A stretch of DNA of 64,000 nucleotides. Origin: Salinicola endophyticus (GTDB lineage: Bacteria > Pseudomonadota > Gammaproteobacteria > Pseudomonadales > Halomonadaceae). The notes beneath the pieces were generated by a model that had not been told where the DNA came from, made no database searches, and was given only the letters and a program-made list of their open reading frames with translations. The position numbers were made by a program, and so were the translations under genes. Where the stretch lies: positions 4,154,001-4,218,000 of the forward strand of contig NZ_CP159578.1 in assembly GCF_040536835.1 (NCBI RefSeq). Direction: 5' to 3'. This document shows, one piece after another, positions 1 through 7,625 of the stretch. Position 1 is the stretch's first letter. Each line of letters starts with the position of its first letter.

Positions 1-218
1 GTGGCCAAGGACACACAGAAGCGATCAGCGGGCGCCTTGCCGTACTGGACGACGCGCTTGTCGAACACTTCGTGAATGATCTGGAAGCGCTCGCCCGACA
101 GCAGCAGCAGTTCACTGCTGAGACACCCGGGTCCGAGCTGCGCATAGACCTGCTGCCAGCCGGCGATCGCTGCCGCGTGCTGCTGGGAGTCGCGGAAGCC
201 ACGCACGTGGTATCGCAT
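1..218 (-). CDS. AraC-family transcriptional regulator, N-terminal part (cut by window edge)
   Basis: Only the first 72 codons are in the window; the gene continues beyond position 1. The ATG at 218 follows a purine-rich ribosome site (gagggggagagg) on the minus strand. The visible residues (MRYHVRGFRDSQQHA... GERFQIIHEVFDKRVVQYGKAP) resemble the sensory N-terminal region of AraC-type regulators, where a segment like 'G..l..re..drrv.q.g..P' is common. The DNA-binding domain would lie outside the window, so the family call is tentative. It is divergent from the MFS transporter at 484 and could regulate it; that is inference from position only. Confidence 0.5.
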   Translation of the reverse strand, partial: MRYHVRGFRDSQQHAAAIAGWQQVYAQLGPGCLSSELLLLSGERFQIIHEVFDKRVVQYGKAPADRFCVSLA

Positions 219-330
219 CCTCTCCCCCTCGAGAGTCGCGCGCCGAAATCCGCCGTCAGGCGCGCCGTCGCGCTAAGACTAGAGCGATCCGCGGCCGGCA
301 CGCAACGGCCAGCGCATCGTGGCCCGCCTC

Positions 331-364
331 GGCTCATACCGGCCCATACCGGCCCATACCGGCT
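331..364. repeat. 10-bp tandem repeat, about 3.4 copies
   Basis: The unit GGCCCATACC (first copy GGCTCATACC) is repeated head to tail in the gap between the divergent AraC-type gene and the MFS gene. The 10-bp period puts copies on one face of the helix, so it could be a regulator site or simply slippage. The rest of the 219-483 gap shows nothing else recognisable. Confidence 0.6.
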
Positions 365-483
365 CGCGCAGGCGCGACCATACAGCCCGCATCCGGTACT
401 GTGCCTTGCGCTCGGCGCGGCCAGCCACCATCCTTCGCCACGTCTCGGCGGCGCCAGGGGTGCCGCCTTCGCGATGCTCAAGG

Positions 484-1680
484 ATGATTCCCGTGTCCCG
501 TTCCACTCTGCCCCACCGGGGCCTGCTCACTCTCGTTGCGCTGCTGCTGGTGGCGCTCAATCTGCGTCCGGCGCTCACCAGCGTCTCGCCGGTGCTCGGC
601 AGTATCGCCGAGGCGCTGTCACTCTCGCCCAGCGTGCAGGGCATCCTGACCACGCTGCCGGTGCTGTTCCTGGGGCTGGCCGCGCCGCTGGCGCCACGTC
701 TGGTACGTCGCCTGGGGCCGGAGCGCAGCGTGTTCCTGGCGCTGTTGGTGCTAGGGGTGGCGCTGGCGCTACGCCCCTACGTCGGCGCCCTGGGGCTGCT
801 GCTGGGCTCCGCCCTGGCCGGCGGCTGCATCGGCGTGATCGGGGTGCTGCTGCCGGGTATCGTCAAGCGCGACTTCCCCGAGCGGGTCAGCATCATGACC
901 GGGCTCTACACCGTGGCGCTCAACCTCGGCGCCTCGGCGGCGGCCGGCACCACCGAGCCGCTGCGCCAGGCGCTGGGGGCGGACTGGCAAGGCGCGCTGG
1001 CGTTCTGGCTGCTGCCCGCGGTGCTCGCCGCGCTGCTGTGGCTGCCGCAACTGCGCGGCAGCGCGGCTACCCGGGTGGCGGCCCGCACCGGAGCGCGCCT
1101 GCGCCACGACCCGCTGGCATGGCAGGTGTCGCTGTTCATGGGGCTGCAGTCGTCGCTCGCCTATACCGTCTTCGGCTGGCTGCCGACGCTGTTGCAGGAT
1201 CGCGGCCTGGCGCCGGTAACCGCGGGGCTGGCGCTGTCGGTGTCGATTCTGTTGCAGGTGACCACGGCGCTGGCAGCGCCGTGGATCGGCAGCCGCATGA
1301 AAGATCAGCGTGCGGTGCTGGTGGCGGTGATGGGGCTGACGCTCACTGGCCTGATGGGCTGCCTGTATGCGCCCATCGGTGGCATCTGGCTGTGGGTGGT
1401 GATCCTCGGGCTGGGTCAGGGCGGCACCTTCAGCATGGCGCTGACCCTGCTGGCGCTGCGCGCACCGGATGCGCTGACTGCGGCCAGCCTCTCCGCCATG
1501 GCCCAGGGCATCGGCTACACCCTGGCGGCGCTGGGGCCGCTGCTAGTGGGCTTGCTGCACGACTGGAGCGGCGGCTGGAACGCGGTCGGCGGGCTGCTGG
1601 TGGCCATTGCGCTGGGCGCCATGGTCGCGGCCCTGGGCGCCGGCCGCGACCGGCAGGTGGCCTCGGTTCAGGGCGGCTGA
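484..1680 (+). CDS. MFS transporter, CynX/NimT type
   Basis: A 398-residue integral membrane protein of the inner membrane with about twelve hydrophobic segments. The N-terminal stretch LVALLLVALNLRPALTSVSP followed by 'SVQGILTTLPVL' and the 'RRLGPER' loop is characteristic of the CynX/NimT branch (cyanate and 2-nitroimidazole transporters and related exporters) of the major facilitator superfamily. Substrate cannot be told. ATG 484 has AAGG directly before it with no spacing; GTG 493 sits 9 nt after the same AAGG and may be the real start, shortening the protein by three residues. An open frame extends upstream to 319 but has no family similarity there. Confidence 0.85.
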   Translation: MIPVSRSTLPHRGLLTLVALLLVALNLRPALTSVSPVLGSIAEALSLSPSVQGILTTLPVLFLGLAAPLAPRLVRRLGPERSVFLALLVLGVALALRPYVGALGLLLGSALAGGCIGVIGVLLPGIVKRDFPERVSIMTGLYTVALNLGASAAAGTTEPLRQALGADWQGALAFWLLPAVLAALLWLPQLRGSAATRVAARTGARLRHDPLAWQVSLFMGLQSSLAYTVFGWLPTLLQDRGLAPVTAGLALSVSILLQVTTALAAPWIGSRMKDQRAVLVAVMGLTLTGLMGCLYAPIGGIWLWVVILGLGQGGTFSMALTLLALRAPDALTAASLSAMAQGIGYTLAALGPLLVGLLHDWSGGWNAVGGLLVAIALGAMVAALGAGRDRQVASVQGG

Positions 1681-1714
1681 GCCCCGACCCGGCACATCAG
1701 ATCATGGCCCCGGC

Positions 1715-3709
1715 TCAGGCCGGGGCCAGGCGCTCGGCGCCCCAGCTACGCCGCAGGTAGCCCATCACTTCGCCCAGCTCGTCGGCGGAGACATGCGCCG
1801 GGGCGCCCTCCTCCTGTGGGTCGAGGTGGAAGATATAGAGCCGCGAGGCGAACTGGGCGAACGGCAGCGAGGCCTCGCCGAAGCGCTCGCCATTGCCATC
1901 GGTACTGACCTCCACGCCGTCGCCCCAGTCCTGGCCGCTGTCGTTGTTGGGGTTGAAGAAGTAGACCCGCATGCCTTCGTCGGGGCCGAGCGCAGCCCGC
2001 AGGATGGTGATCGCGTGCCAGCCGATGAAGCGCGCGGCGCTGTCGGTCACCGCGATCCCCGCCGGCTGCGGATGCACCAGCGGCTGGTTGCCGTTGTAGA
2101 GCGGGTGGTAGGCGGCGTAGAAGTGGCGATAGAAGGTCTCGGGGTCATCGATCCGGCCGCTGGCGATGTCCACGCAGATATGGAAACCGCGCCCGGCCCA
2201 CCAGCCATGAAACTCGGGATTGACCCAGCGGTGCGGGTCGCCCTCGCGGCCGATGCACAGCCGCCCCATTTCGGCATAGATACGGTCCAGGTGCGGCACC
2301 ACCAGCAGCGAGACCGGGTCGAGATCCAGCGCCATGCCATTGGAGAGCCCCGCGGCGCTGGCATTGGAGGAGATCGGCTGGCCTTCGAAGTGCATCACGA
2401 TCTCGTCGTCGCGGGCCGCCCAGGTCACCATCTGCAGCAGATAGTCGGGGTCGTTGTAGGCCCACATGGAGAGCGCGCGTGCCGACTGACAGGTGGGGTT
2501 GTTGCCCTGCCCCACGCCCAGCGGCAGGCCGAGCATGCACAGCACGCCCTCCAGCAGCCGCGCCTCGGGGGGGGTGGCATCACCGTAGGCCAGACGCAGG
2601 CGCTGGCGGGCGCTATCGCTCAGCAGCAGGCCCAGTTGACGCCACAGCGCCGGCGCCAGCGGCGGCTGGTAGAGAATCCCGCGTTCGAGCAGCTGCGCCA
2701 GCCCGTAGATCCCCTGGGCGGTGGCCGGATGCGCCACCGCATCGATCAGGGCACGGATCAACTGGTGATAGCAGAGCAGGCAGTCGCGCCCGGTGGTCGA
2801 GAGCCCCAGCGCTTCGCTGATCAGGTGGTCGCCGTGATCGAGCAGATAGCGCAGCAGCACCGGGTGATAGGGCGAGACCAGGCCGGTATCGTGCATCGCC
2901 CGCGCCATGCCGGTGGCCTCCTGCTGCAGCGCCGCGGTGTCCATGCCGGAGAGACGGCTAGCATAGGCTTCGACGCCAGGGTCCTCGCGGCAGCCCTGGG
3001 TCGGCCCGTAGAGGCTGCTGACCAGCCGCGCCGCGCCCTGGCCGCTGGTGCCAAGGTCGATCTCCGGGTTGGCCTGACACAGCGCCAGCTGATCGATCAT
3101 GCGGCGTACCGGGGCGACCATCAGCGGGCGCTGGCCGAGCAGCCGCCAGATCTCGTCGATCATGGTCTCGACGATGAACTCGTAGCCGACCCGCTCGGCG
3201 AGATAGCGCAACAGCGCCCGCGGCACCTCGGCCAGACGCCCCTGGGTCTCACGCTCGGCCTCGCCGGAGAAGACGAAGATACGCGACAGATTGAGCGCCA
3301 GGACCTGGGTCAGGTGGTTGTGCGCCTGCTCGGCGGAGATCAACGGATGCGCGTAGTCGCCCCGCGCTACCGCCAGCAGGCGCAGTTCGCTGAGCGCCTC
3401 GATCACCACTGTCTCGGCCTGGGGGCTACCGAGCGAGGCCGGGGTCAGCGCTGGCTGCAGGCGCTGCGGTTCGGCCCAGTCGGAGTCGGCGAACGTCCCC
3501 GCCTGCTCGATCGCCTGGGCGCGCTGCTCAAGCGCCGCGCAGCCGTCCGGTTCGAGCAGGATACGCCGCGCCAGGTCGAAGACCCGCCCGGCGCGCCCCG
3601 GGCGGGAAAAACTGGGCGCCGATTCGAGGGCGGCGAGTGCCGCCTCGAGCTGTTGCAGCAGCGCACCAAGGCGCTGCTCGCTGACCGGCAGCTCGTTATC
3701 TGACGACAT
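1715..3709 (-). CDS. Large uncharacterised protein with papain-like Cys-His-Asn signature
   Basis: A 664-residue soluble protein that I do not recognise as a named family. ATG 3709 is preferred over an upstream TTG (3784) because GGGAG stands 9 nt before it. The first ~380 residues look helical with no motif I know. The C-terminal half carries an ordered set resembling papain-fold enzymes: Gln401 and Cys407 in GQGNNPTCQSARALSMWA, His565 in FIGWHAITILRAAL, and Asn586/588/589 in YFFNPNNDSGQDWGDGV, comparable to papain's Q..CGSCWA, HA(V/I) and NSWG..WG. No signal peptide or membrane segment is visible. It follows the ATP-grasp gene after 58 bp on the same strand, so the two are probably one operon. 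It may be a cysteine peptidase, amidase or acyltransferase acting on the ligase product. Gene real: high; function: inference. Confidence 0.8.
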   Translation of the reverse strand: MSSDNELPVSEQRLGALLQQLEAALAALESAPSFSRPGRAGRVFDLARRILLEPDGCAALEQRAQAIEQAGTFADSDWAEPQRLQPALTPASLGSPQAETVVIEALSELRLLAVARGDYAHPLISAEQAHNHLTQVLALNLSRIFVFSGEAERETQGRLAEVPRALLRYLAERVGYEFIVETMIDEIWRLLGQRPLMVAPVRRMIDQLALCQANPEIDLGTSGQGAARLVSSLYGPTQGCREDPGVEAYASRLSGMDTAALQQEATGMARAMHDTGLVSPYHPVLLRYLLDHGDHLISEALGLSTTGRDCLLCYHQLIRALIDAVAHPATAQGIYGLAQLLERGILYQPPLAPALWRQLGLLLSDSARQRLRLAYGDATPPEARLLEGVLCMLGLPLGVGQGNNPTCQSARALSMWAYNDPDYLLQMVTWAARDDEIVMHFEGQPISSNASAAGLSNGMALDLDPVSLLVVPHLDRIYAEMGRLCIGREGDPHRWVNPEFHGWWAGRGFHICVDIASGRIDDPETFYRHFYAAYHPLYNGNQPLVHPQPAGIAVTDSAARFIGWHAITILRAALGPDEGMRVYFFNPNNDSGQDWGDGVEVSTDGNGERFGEASLPFAQFASRLYIFHLDPQEEGAPAHVSADELGEVMGYLRRSWGAERLAPA

Positions 3710-3767
3710 GCGCTGACACTCCCCGCCACTCTGGGCGACTCCGAAAAGACTCTGCCACTGTCGCGGA

Positions 3768-4991
3768 TCAGACGTAGAAATCAAGCGACTCCTGATGTTT
3801 GAGCAGGTCGCGCAGGGTGTGCGGGTCTTCGCCGAAGAAGAACAGAAGCCCCCAGTGGGTGCCGAACGCCGTGCGCTTGGTCACGGTCTCCTCCAGCGGC
3901 GTGCTGAGTTCGTGGTAGTCGAAATAGGGGTGCTGCTCGGTCTCCTCCGGGATCTCCAGGCGGCTGACCACACGCCGGCGCGGATAGACGCCGAAGCAGC
4001 CGGCGTGGCCCTTGGCCCCGGTGACCGGCTCGGGGAAGAAGGCGGCGACCTCTTCGGCGGTGGCCTTGGGGTCGAACACCAGCATCGACGCCTGATAGGC
4101 ATTGAAGCCGTAGGCGCGCTCGATCAGTTCGAACGCCTTGAACCCCGGCGGGCGGTAGGCGACCTCGCCGAAGTACATGGTGCCGTCGCTGGTGACGAAG
4201 TACTCCGGGTGGATCTGGCCGAACTGGATATCGAAGGTCTTTATCAAGAGCTCGATCTGGCGCGTGATCTGCTCGCGGTACTGCTCCAGCTCCGGCGTCG
4301 CCGGGACGAAGACCGAGTAGCCGAGGGTGACGTATTCGGAGATGTTGAGGAACTGGATCTTGCCGTCCCAGACCCAGGCTTCGACGGCGAACTCCCAGCC
4401 GTCCAGATGGCTCTCCATCAGCAGCGGGTACTCGCTCTCGGGGATGGCGTCGATCTCTTCATAGGTGCGGATCACCCGGTGCCCGAGGCAGCCAGCCTTG
4501 TCGAAGGCCTTGAGGTGGATCGGATCCTCGGGGTCGCCGTCGAGCTTGAGCAGCGTCTGGTTGACGCGCTTGAAGAAGCGCACCACATCGCTCTTTTCGT
4601 GGGCTTCTTCGAAGATGCCCACGCGGATGCCGCCCAACTGCGCGCGGCGCTTCATCAGCGCCTTGTCACGGAACAGCACCGCCTGGCCGTGCAGGCGCGG
4701 GTTCTGCATCAGCACCGAGTTGATTGCCCCGGCCCACTCCACCGTCTCCTCGAACAGCGGCACCGCCGCGTCCACGCCCATGTCGCGCAGGGTCTCGGCG
4801 ATCTCCATCGAACGATCGTTGAGACGTTCGAAGTTCCACGGCAGGTAGGGGATCTCGTGCTGGCGGCAGTACTCTTCGGCCCACTCCGGGGCGACCACCA
4901 CATAGCGACGATCAAAGGCTGCAGCGGCCTCCACCGCGCCCAGGCTCCAGCCCAGCAGCGCGATGTAGCCCTTGTCGGGATTCTTTTCCAT
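3768..4991 (-). CDS. ATP-grasp domain ligase
   Basis: A 407-residue cytosolic enzyme with the ATP-grasp layout: an N-terminal Rossmann-like pre-grasp domain (about 1-105), a lysine-rich segment FRDKALMKRR (107-116), a nucleotide-binding strand IHLKAFDKAG (158-167), the acidic WEFAVEAWVWDGK (199-211), and the metal-binding end IHPEYF...YFGEVAYRPPG (260-283) with Glu263 and Glu276. Such enzymes join a carboxylate to an amine, thiol or other nucleophile through an acyl phosphate. Substrate is unknown. ATG 4991 has AGGGAG upstream; the longer frame to 5189 is not supported by family similarity. It precedes the papain-like gene by 58 bp and diverges from the IMPase-family gene. Confidence 0.88.
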   Translation of the reverse strand: MEKNPDKGYIALLGWSLGAVEAAAAFDRRYVVVAPEWAEEYCRQHEIPYLPWNFERLNDRSMEIAETLRDMGVDAAVPLFEETVEWAGAINSVLMQNPRLHGQAVLFRDKALMKRRAQLGGIRVGIFEEAHEKSDVVRFFKRVNQTLLKLDGDPEDPIHLKAFDKAGCLGHRVIRTYEEIDAIPESEYPLLMESHLDGWEFAVEAWVWDGKIQFLNISEYVTLGYSVFVPATPELEQYREQITRQIELLIKTFDIQFGQIHPEYFVTSDGTMYFGEVAYRPPGFKAFELIERAYGFNAYQASMLVFDPKATAEEVAAFFPEPVTGAKGHAGCFGVYPRRRVVSRLEIPEETEQHPYFDYHELSTPLEETVTKRTAFGTHWGLLFFFGEDPHTLRDLLKHQESLDFYV

Positions 4992-5290
4992 GGTCGTGTC
5001 TCCCTGTTCGCTGTCGTTGTGATGTATGCCTACCTCAGTGTAGGGGAGATGCCGACCCGCGCCACCCTGCCGCCGCAAAGTCGCCCAAAAGCCGTCAACA
5101 TCCCAGCAGATAGAAGCCAGGAAAAAGCTTTTACCATCATTCTTTATTAGGAATATCAGAACCTTTCGATGGCCATGCCGACGCAGCATTTAGGGTGCCT
5201 ACACCATAAACCCCCGCCTGGCAGCAGAGAGGCGTCAACCACGCCGGAATCGGATACCCTAGGAGCTCCCCCATCGCCCAGGAGATTCGC
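4992..5290. other. Divergent intergenic region, about 300 bp
   Basis: This spacer between the ATP-grasp gene (minus) and the IMPase-family gene (plus) must hold both promoters. It is AT-richer than its surroundings near 5110-5165. A short inverted repeat CCTAC-N6-GTAGG lies at 5029-5044. I could not pick convincing -35/-10 pairs. Confidence 0.5.
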
Positions 5291-6130
5291 ATGCCAGCCA
5301 GAGCCATCAGCCTCGAGCAACAGCAGCATCTGATCGAGATCGTGCGCGATGCCGCCAAGCGCGAGATTCTGCCCCGCTTTCGCAACCTCTCGGAGGAGGC
5401 GATCCGCGCCAAGAGTGCACCTGACGATCTGGTCACCGATGCCGATCAGGGCGCCGAGCGGATGATGACGGCGGCGATTCGCGAGCTGCTGCCGGAGGCG
5501 ACGGTGATCGGCGAAGAGGCGGTGGCCGATGGCAGCGCCAGCCTCGGCGATATCGCCGGCGCCGAGCTGGCATTGATCATCGACCCGGTCGACGGCACCT
5601 GGAACTTCGCCCGCGGGCTCAACCAGTTCGGCGTGATCCTGGCCGCCACCAGCTTCGGCGAGACGATCTTCGGGCTGCTCTACGACCCCATGGCGGACGA
5701 CTGGATCGTCGCGCGCCACGGCGAGGGCGCCTGGTTCGGCCGCCCGGATGGCACCCAGCGCCGGCTGCAAGTGTCGGATACCGCGAACTTCGGCGAGATG
5801 GTCGGCTCGACCTCGATCCGGCTCTTCCCCAAGCCGCAGCAGTACCAGCTGGCGGCGACCTTCCCCGACTTCCAGCGCATGATGGCGTTCGGCTGCGCCT
5901 GCCATGAGTACCGCACCATGGCGTTCGGCTTCGTCGACTTCATGCTCACCGGCAAGCTGATGCCGTGGGATCACGCCGCCGGGCTGATGATCCACGCCGA
6001 AGCCGGGGGCTATTCGGCGCTGCTCGACGGCACGCCCTACCAGCCGACGATTCACAAGGGCACGGTGCTGGCGGCCAGTTCGCGGGGGCATTGGGAGCAG
6101 TTGCGCGAGAAGTTCGGCTTTCTGGGCTAA
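5291..6130 (+). CDS. Inositol-monophosphatase-family phosphatase
   Basis: A 279-residue Mg2+/Li+-sensitive sugar phosphatase-fold enzyme. Visible metal-site motifs are GEE (74-76), DPVDGTWNF (98-106, consensus DPLDGTxNF) and WDHAAG (226-231), all three expected for active members. Possible substrates within the family are inositol phosphate, histidinol phosphate, fructose-1,6-bisphosphate and PAP; the length and motif set do not decide among them. ATG 5291 follows AGGAG at about 7 nt. It is monocistronic: the next gene is convergent and a strong hairpin stands between them. Confidence 0.9.
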   Translation: MPARAISLEQQQHLIEIVRDAAKREILPRFRNLSEEAIRAKSAPDDLVTDADQGAERMMTAAIRELLPEATVIGEEAVADGSASLGDIAGAELALIIDPVDGTWNFARGLNQFGVILAATSFGETIFGLLYDPMADDWIVARHGEGAWFGRPDGTQRRLQVSDTANFGEMVGSTSIRLFPKPQQYQLAATFPDFQRMMAFGCACHEYRTMAFGFVDFMLTGKLMPWDHAAGLMIHAEAGGYSALLDGTPYQPTIHKGTVLAASSRGHWEQLREKFGFLG

Positions 6131-6133
6131 AAA

Positions 6134-6275
6134 GTGCCTGCGCTCGCCCATGCGGCGTTAAAAATTGGCTGGAACGCCAGCCCGGTCAAAAATGCTCATT
6201 TACACCCCGTAAACTCCGCGTTTTCGCCAATTTTTGCCTTAGCTGCGCGCCCCGGCCTTGCCTTCGCTCGTCGAC
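6134..6275. repeat. Structured intergenic element with nested inverted repeats
   Basis: Downstream of the IMPase-family gene lies a 140-bp non-coding stretch with perfect 10-bp arms AAAAATTGGC (6160-6169) and GCCAATTTTT (6226-6235), enclosing TTTAC-ACCCC-GTAAA (6199-6213). An imperfect outer pairing joins the region near 6136-6160 with TTTTTACGCAGGGC near 6276-6289. Only one copy is in this window. From memory, related elements recur between genes in several gammaproteobacterial genomes, which suggests a dispersed repeat rather than part of the gene. Confidence 0.5.
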
Positions 6276-6320
6276 TTTTTACGCAGGGCATTGGCCATCA
6301 TCATTGACCACCAAGACGAC

Positions 6321-6358
6321 GAAAACCGGCGCCAAGAGGGCGCCGGTTTTCTTTTCTA
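6321..6358. terminator. Rho-independent terminator between convergent genes
   Basis: Perfect 13-bp stem GAAAACCGGCGCC (6321-6333) and GGCGCCGGTTTTC (6339-6351) around a 5-nt loop, followed by TTTTCT on the plus strand; the arm's A-run gives a U-run in the other direction too. It can stop both the IMPase-family gene and the convergent SDR gene. Confidence 0.88.
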
Positions 6359-6392
6359 TAGCCAATCGGGACGAACCGATCAGCCGGACCGA

Positions 6393-7466
6393 TCAGGGAA
6401 TGATCTTCTCCGCCCGCAGACGATCGAACAGATCGAAAAACGCCGCTCGCGTTTCGCGGAAATGGTCGAAGCCGAAGTCCCGCGACTTGGTGGTGTCGTT
6501 GACGCACTCCTGGTCGCGGCCGAGATCGGCATCGGTGTGCCACCAGGAGGCGAGCTTGGCGACATCCGGCTCGACCAGATCGTGCTTGGCGACGATCTCG
6601 CGCCAGATCGATTCGGCATCGGCCATCTGTTCATCGAGCGGCTGCATCGACGCCGGGTCGTCCGAGGCTTCGGGGCCCTGAGCCTCTAAACCAAAATACT
6701 CACCGATCTCGCGCCACATCCGGCGCCAGCGGAAGACGTCTCCATTGACGGTGTTGAACGCCTGATTGGCCGCACCCGGCGTGGTCGCCGCCCACTCCAT
6801 CTGCCGCGCCAGCACCAGCGCATCGGTCATGTCGGTGAGCGCGTTCCACTGGGTCTGCGAGCCGGGAAAGACGAACGAACGCCCGGTCTCGCGGCAGATC
6901 GAGGCGTAGACCGCCAGCGTCGTGCCCATGTTCATGGCGTTGCCGCGGGCATAGCCGATCACCGTGTGCGGGCGATGCAAGTTCCAGGCAAAGCCACGGC
7001 GCTCGGCGGTCTCGAACAGCACGTCTTCCAGCGCATAGTAGAAGTTGTCGCCGGGCACGCGCGGCTCGGACTCGCGGAACGGCGTCTCGATCCGCCCGCT
7101 GCCGTAGGCCTCGAACGAGCCCAGATACTGCTTGGTGCCGGTGACCAGCGAGGCATGCGCGAGCGGGGCCGAGTCGAGGGCGGCGAACAGATTGCGCATC
7201 ATCTGGCTATTGGCCTCGACATTGGCGCGCTCGCTGTCACGGCGAATCCAGGTGCAGTAGAAGACGTGGGTGATCGGCAGGCCGGCCAGCGCCTGCTCGG
7301 TGGCGGGCGAGTCCAGCAGGTCGGCGGCGACGGGAATCACGCCGCTCTGCTCGGTGGCGCGACGTGACAGGCCGTAGACGGTCCAGCCGCTGGCGACGAG
7401 ATGGCTGGCCAGATTGCCGCCGGTGATGCCGGTGGCGCCGACGACGAGTGCAGTCCCCTTACGCAT
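6393..7466 (-). CDS. PRISE-type SDR: progesterone 5-beta-reductase/iridoid synthase-like enone reductase
   Basis: A 357-residue NAD(P)H-dependent SDR of the atypical PRISE group. It has the Rossmann glycine motif GATGITGG (10-17), TGTKQY with Lys112 (the TGxKxY motif holding the catalytic Lys of P5betaR) and NFYYALED (141-148, equivalent to NFYYxxED holding the catalytic Tyr). Plant relatives reduce activated C=C bonds of enones by 1,4-addition; bacterial substrates are mostly unknown. ATG 7466 is preceded by AGGAGG. The gene is divergent from a LysR-type regulator, a usual arrangement for regulator and target. Stops before the shared terminator at 6321. Confidence 0.87.
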   Translation of the reverse strand: MRKGTALVVGATGITGGNLASHLVASGWTVYGLSRRATEQSGVIPVAADLLDSPATEQALAGLPITHVFYCTWIRRDSERANVEANSQMMRNLFAALDSAPLAHASLVTGTKQYLGSFEAYGSGRIETPFRESEPRVPGDNFYYALEDVLFETAERRGFAWNLHRPHTVIGYARGNAMNMGTTLAVYASICRETGRSFVFPGSQTQWNALTDMTDALVLARQMEWAATTPGAANQAFNTVNGDVFRWRRMWREIGEYFGLEAQGPEASDDPASMQPLDEQMADAESIWREIVAKHDLVEPDVAKLASWWHTDADLGRDQECVNDTTKSRDFGFDHFRETRAAFFDLFDRLRAEKIIP

Positions 7467-7565
7467 GGTCGATGACCTCCTTTCGATTTCCGGAAGATCC
7501 GGCAGCGTGCCGGATCGATGAGCGCAGTCTGGTAGCGCCGGATCGTTGCTACAATCGAAAGCATC

Positions 7566-7580
7566 GCAAATCTTTATTGC
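7566..7580. promoter_or_regulatory. Candidate LysR-type operator GCAA-N7-TTGC
   Basis: An inverted repeat GCAA-N7-TTGC (15 bp, within the T-N11-A class of LysR sites) lies in the divergent spacer between the PRISE-type SDR and the LysR gene. A further TTGC at 7552 could extend it. Short and unproven. Confidence 0.3.
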
Positions 7581-7625
7581 ATGGGACGCAACTCGATGGC
7601 GGACAGACCGAAAACGCGGCAGGCG

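Noticed and set aside
1607-3703. 698-codon plus-strand frame opposite the papain-like gene
   Set aside because: Composition (Gln, His, Val, Asp rich) is that of a shadow; the minus-strand frame has a ribosome site, operon partner and sensible motifs.
5156-6151. 331-codon minus-strand frame opposite the IMPase-family gene
   Set aside because: Covers both coding and promoter regions and lacks any domain; the plus frame has all three metal motifs.
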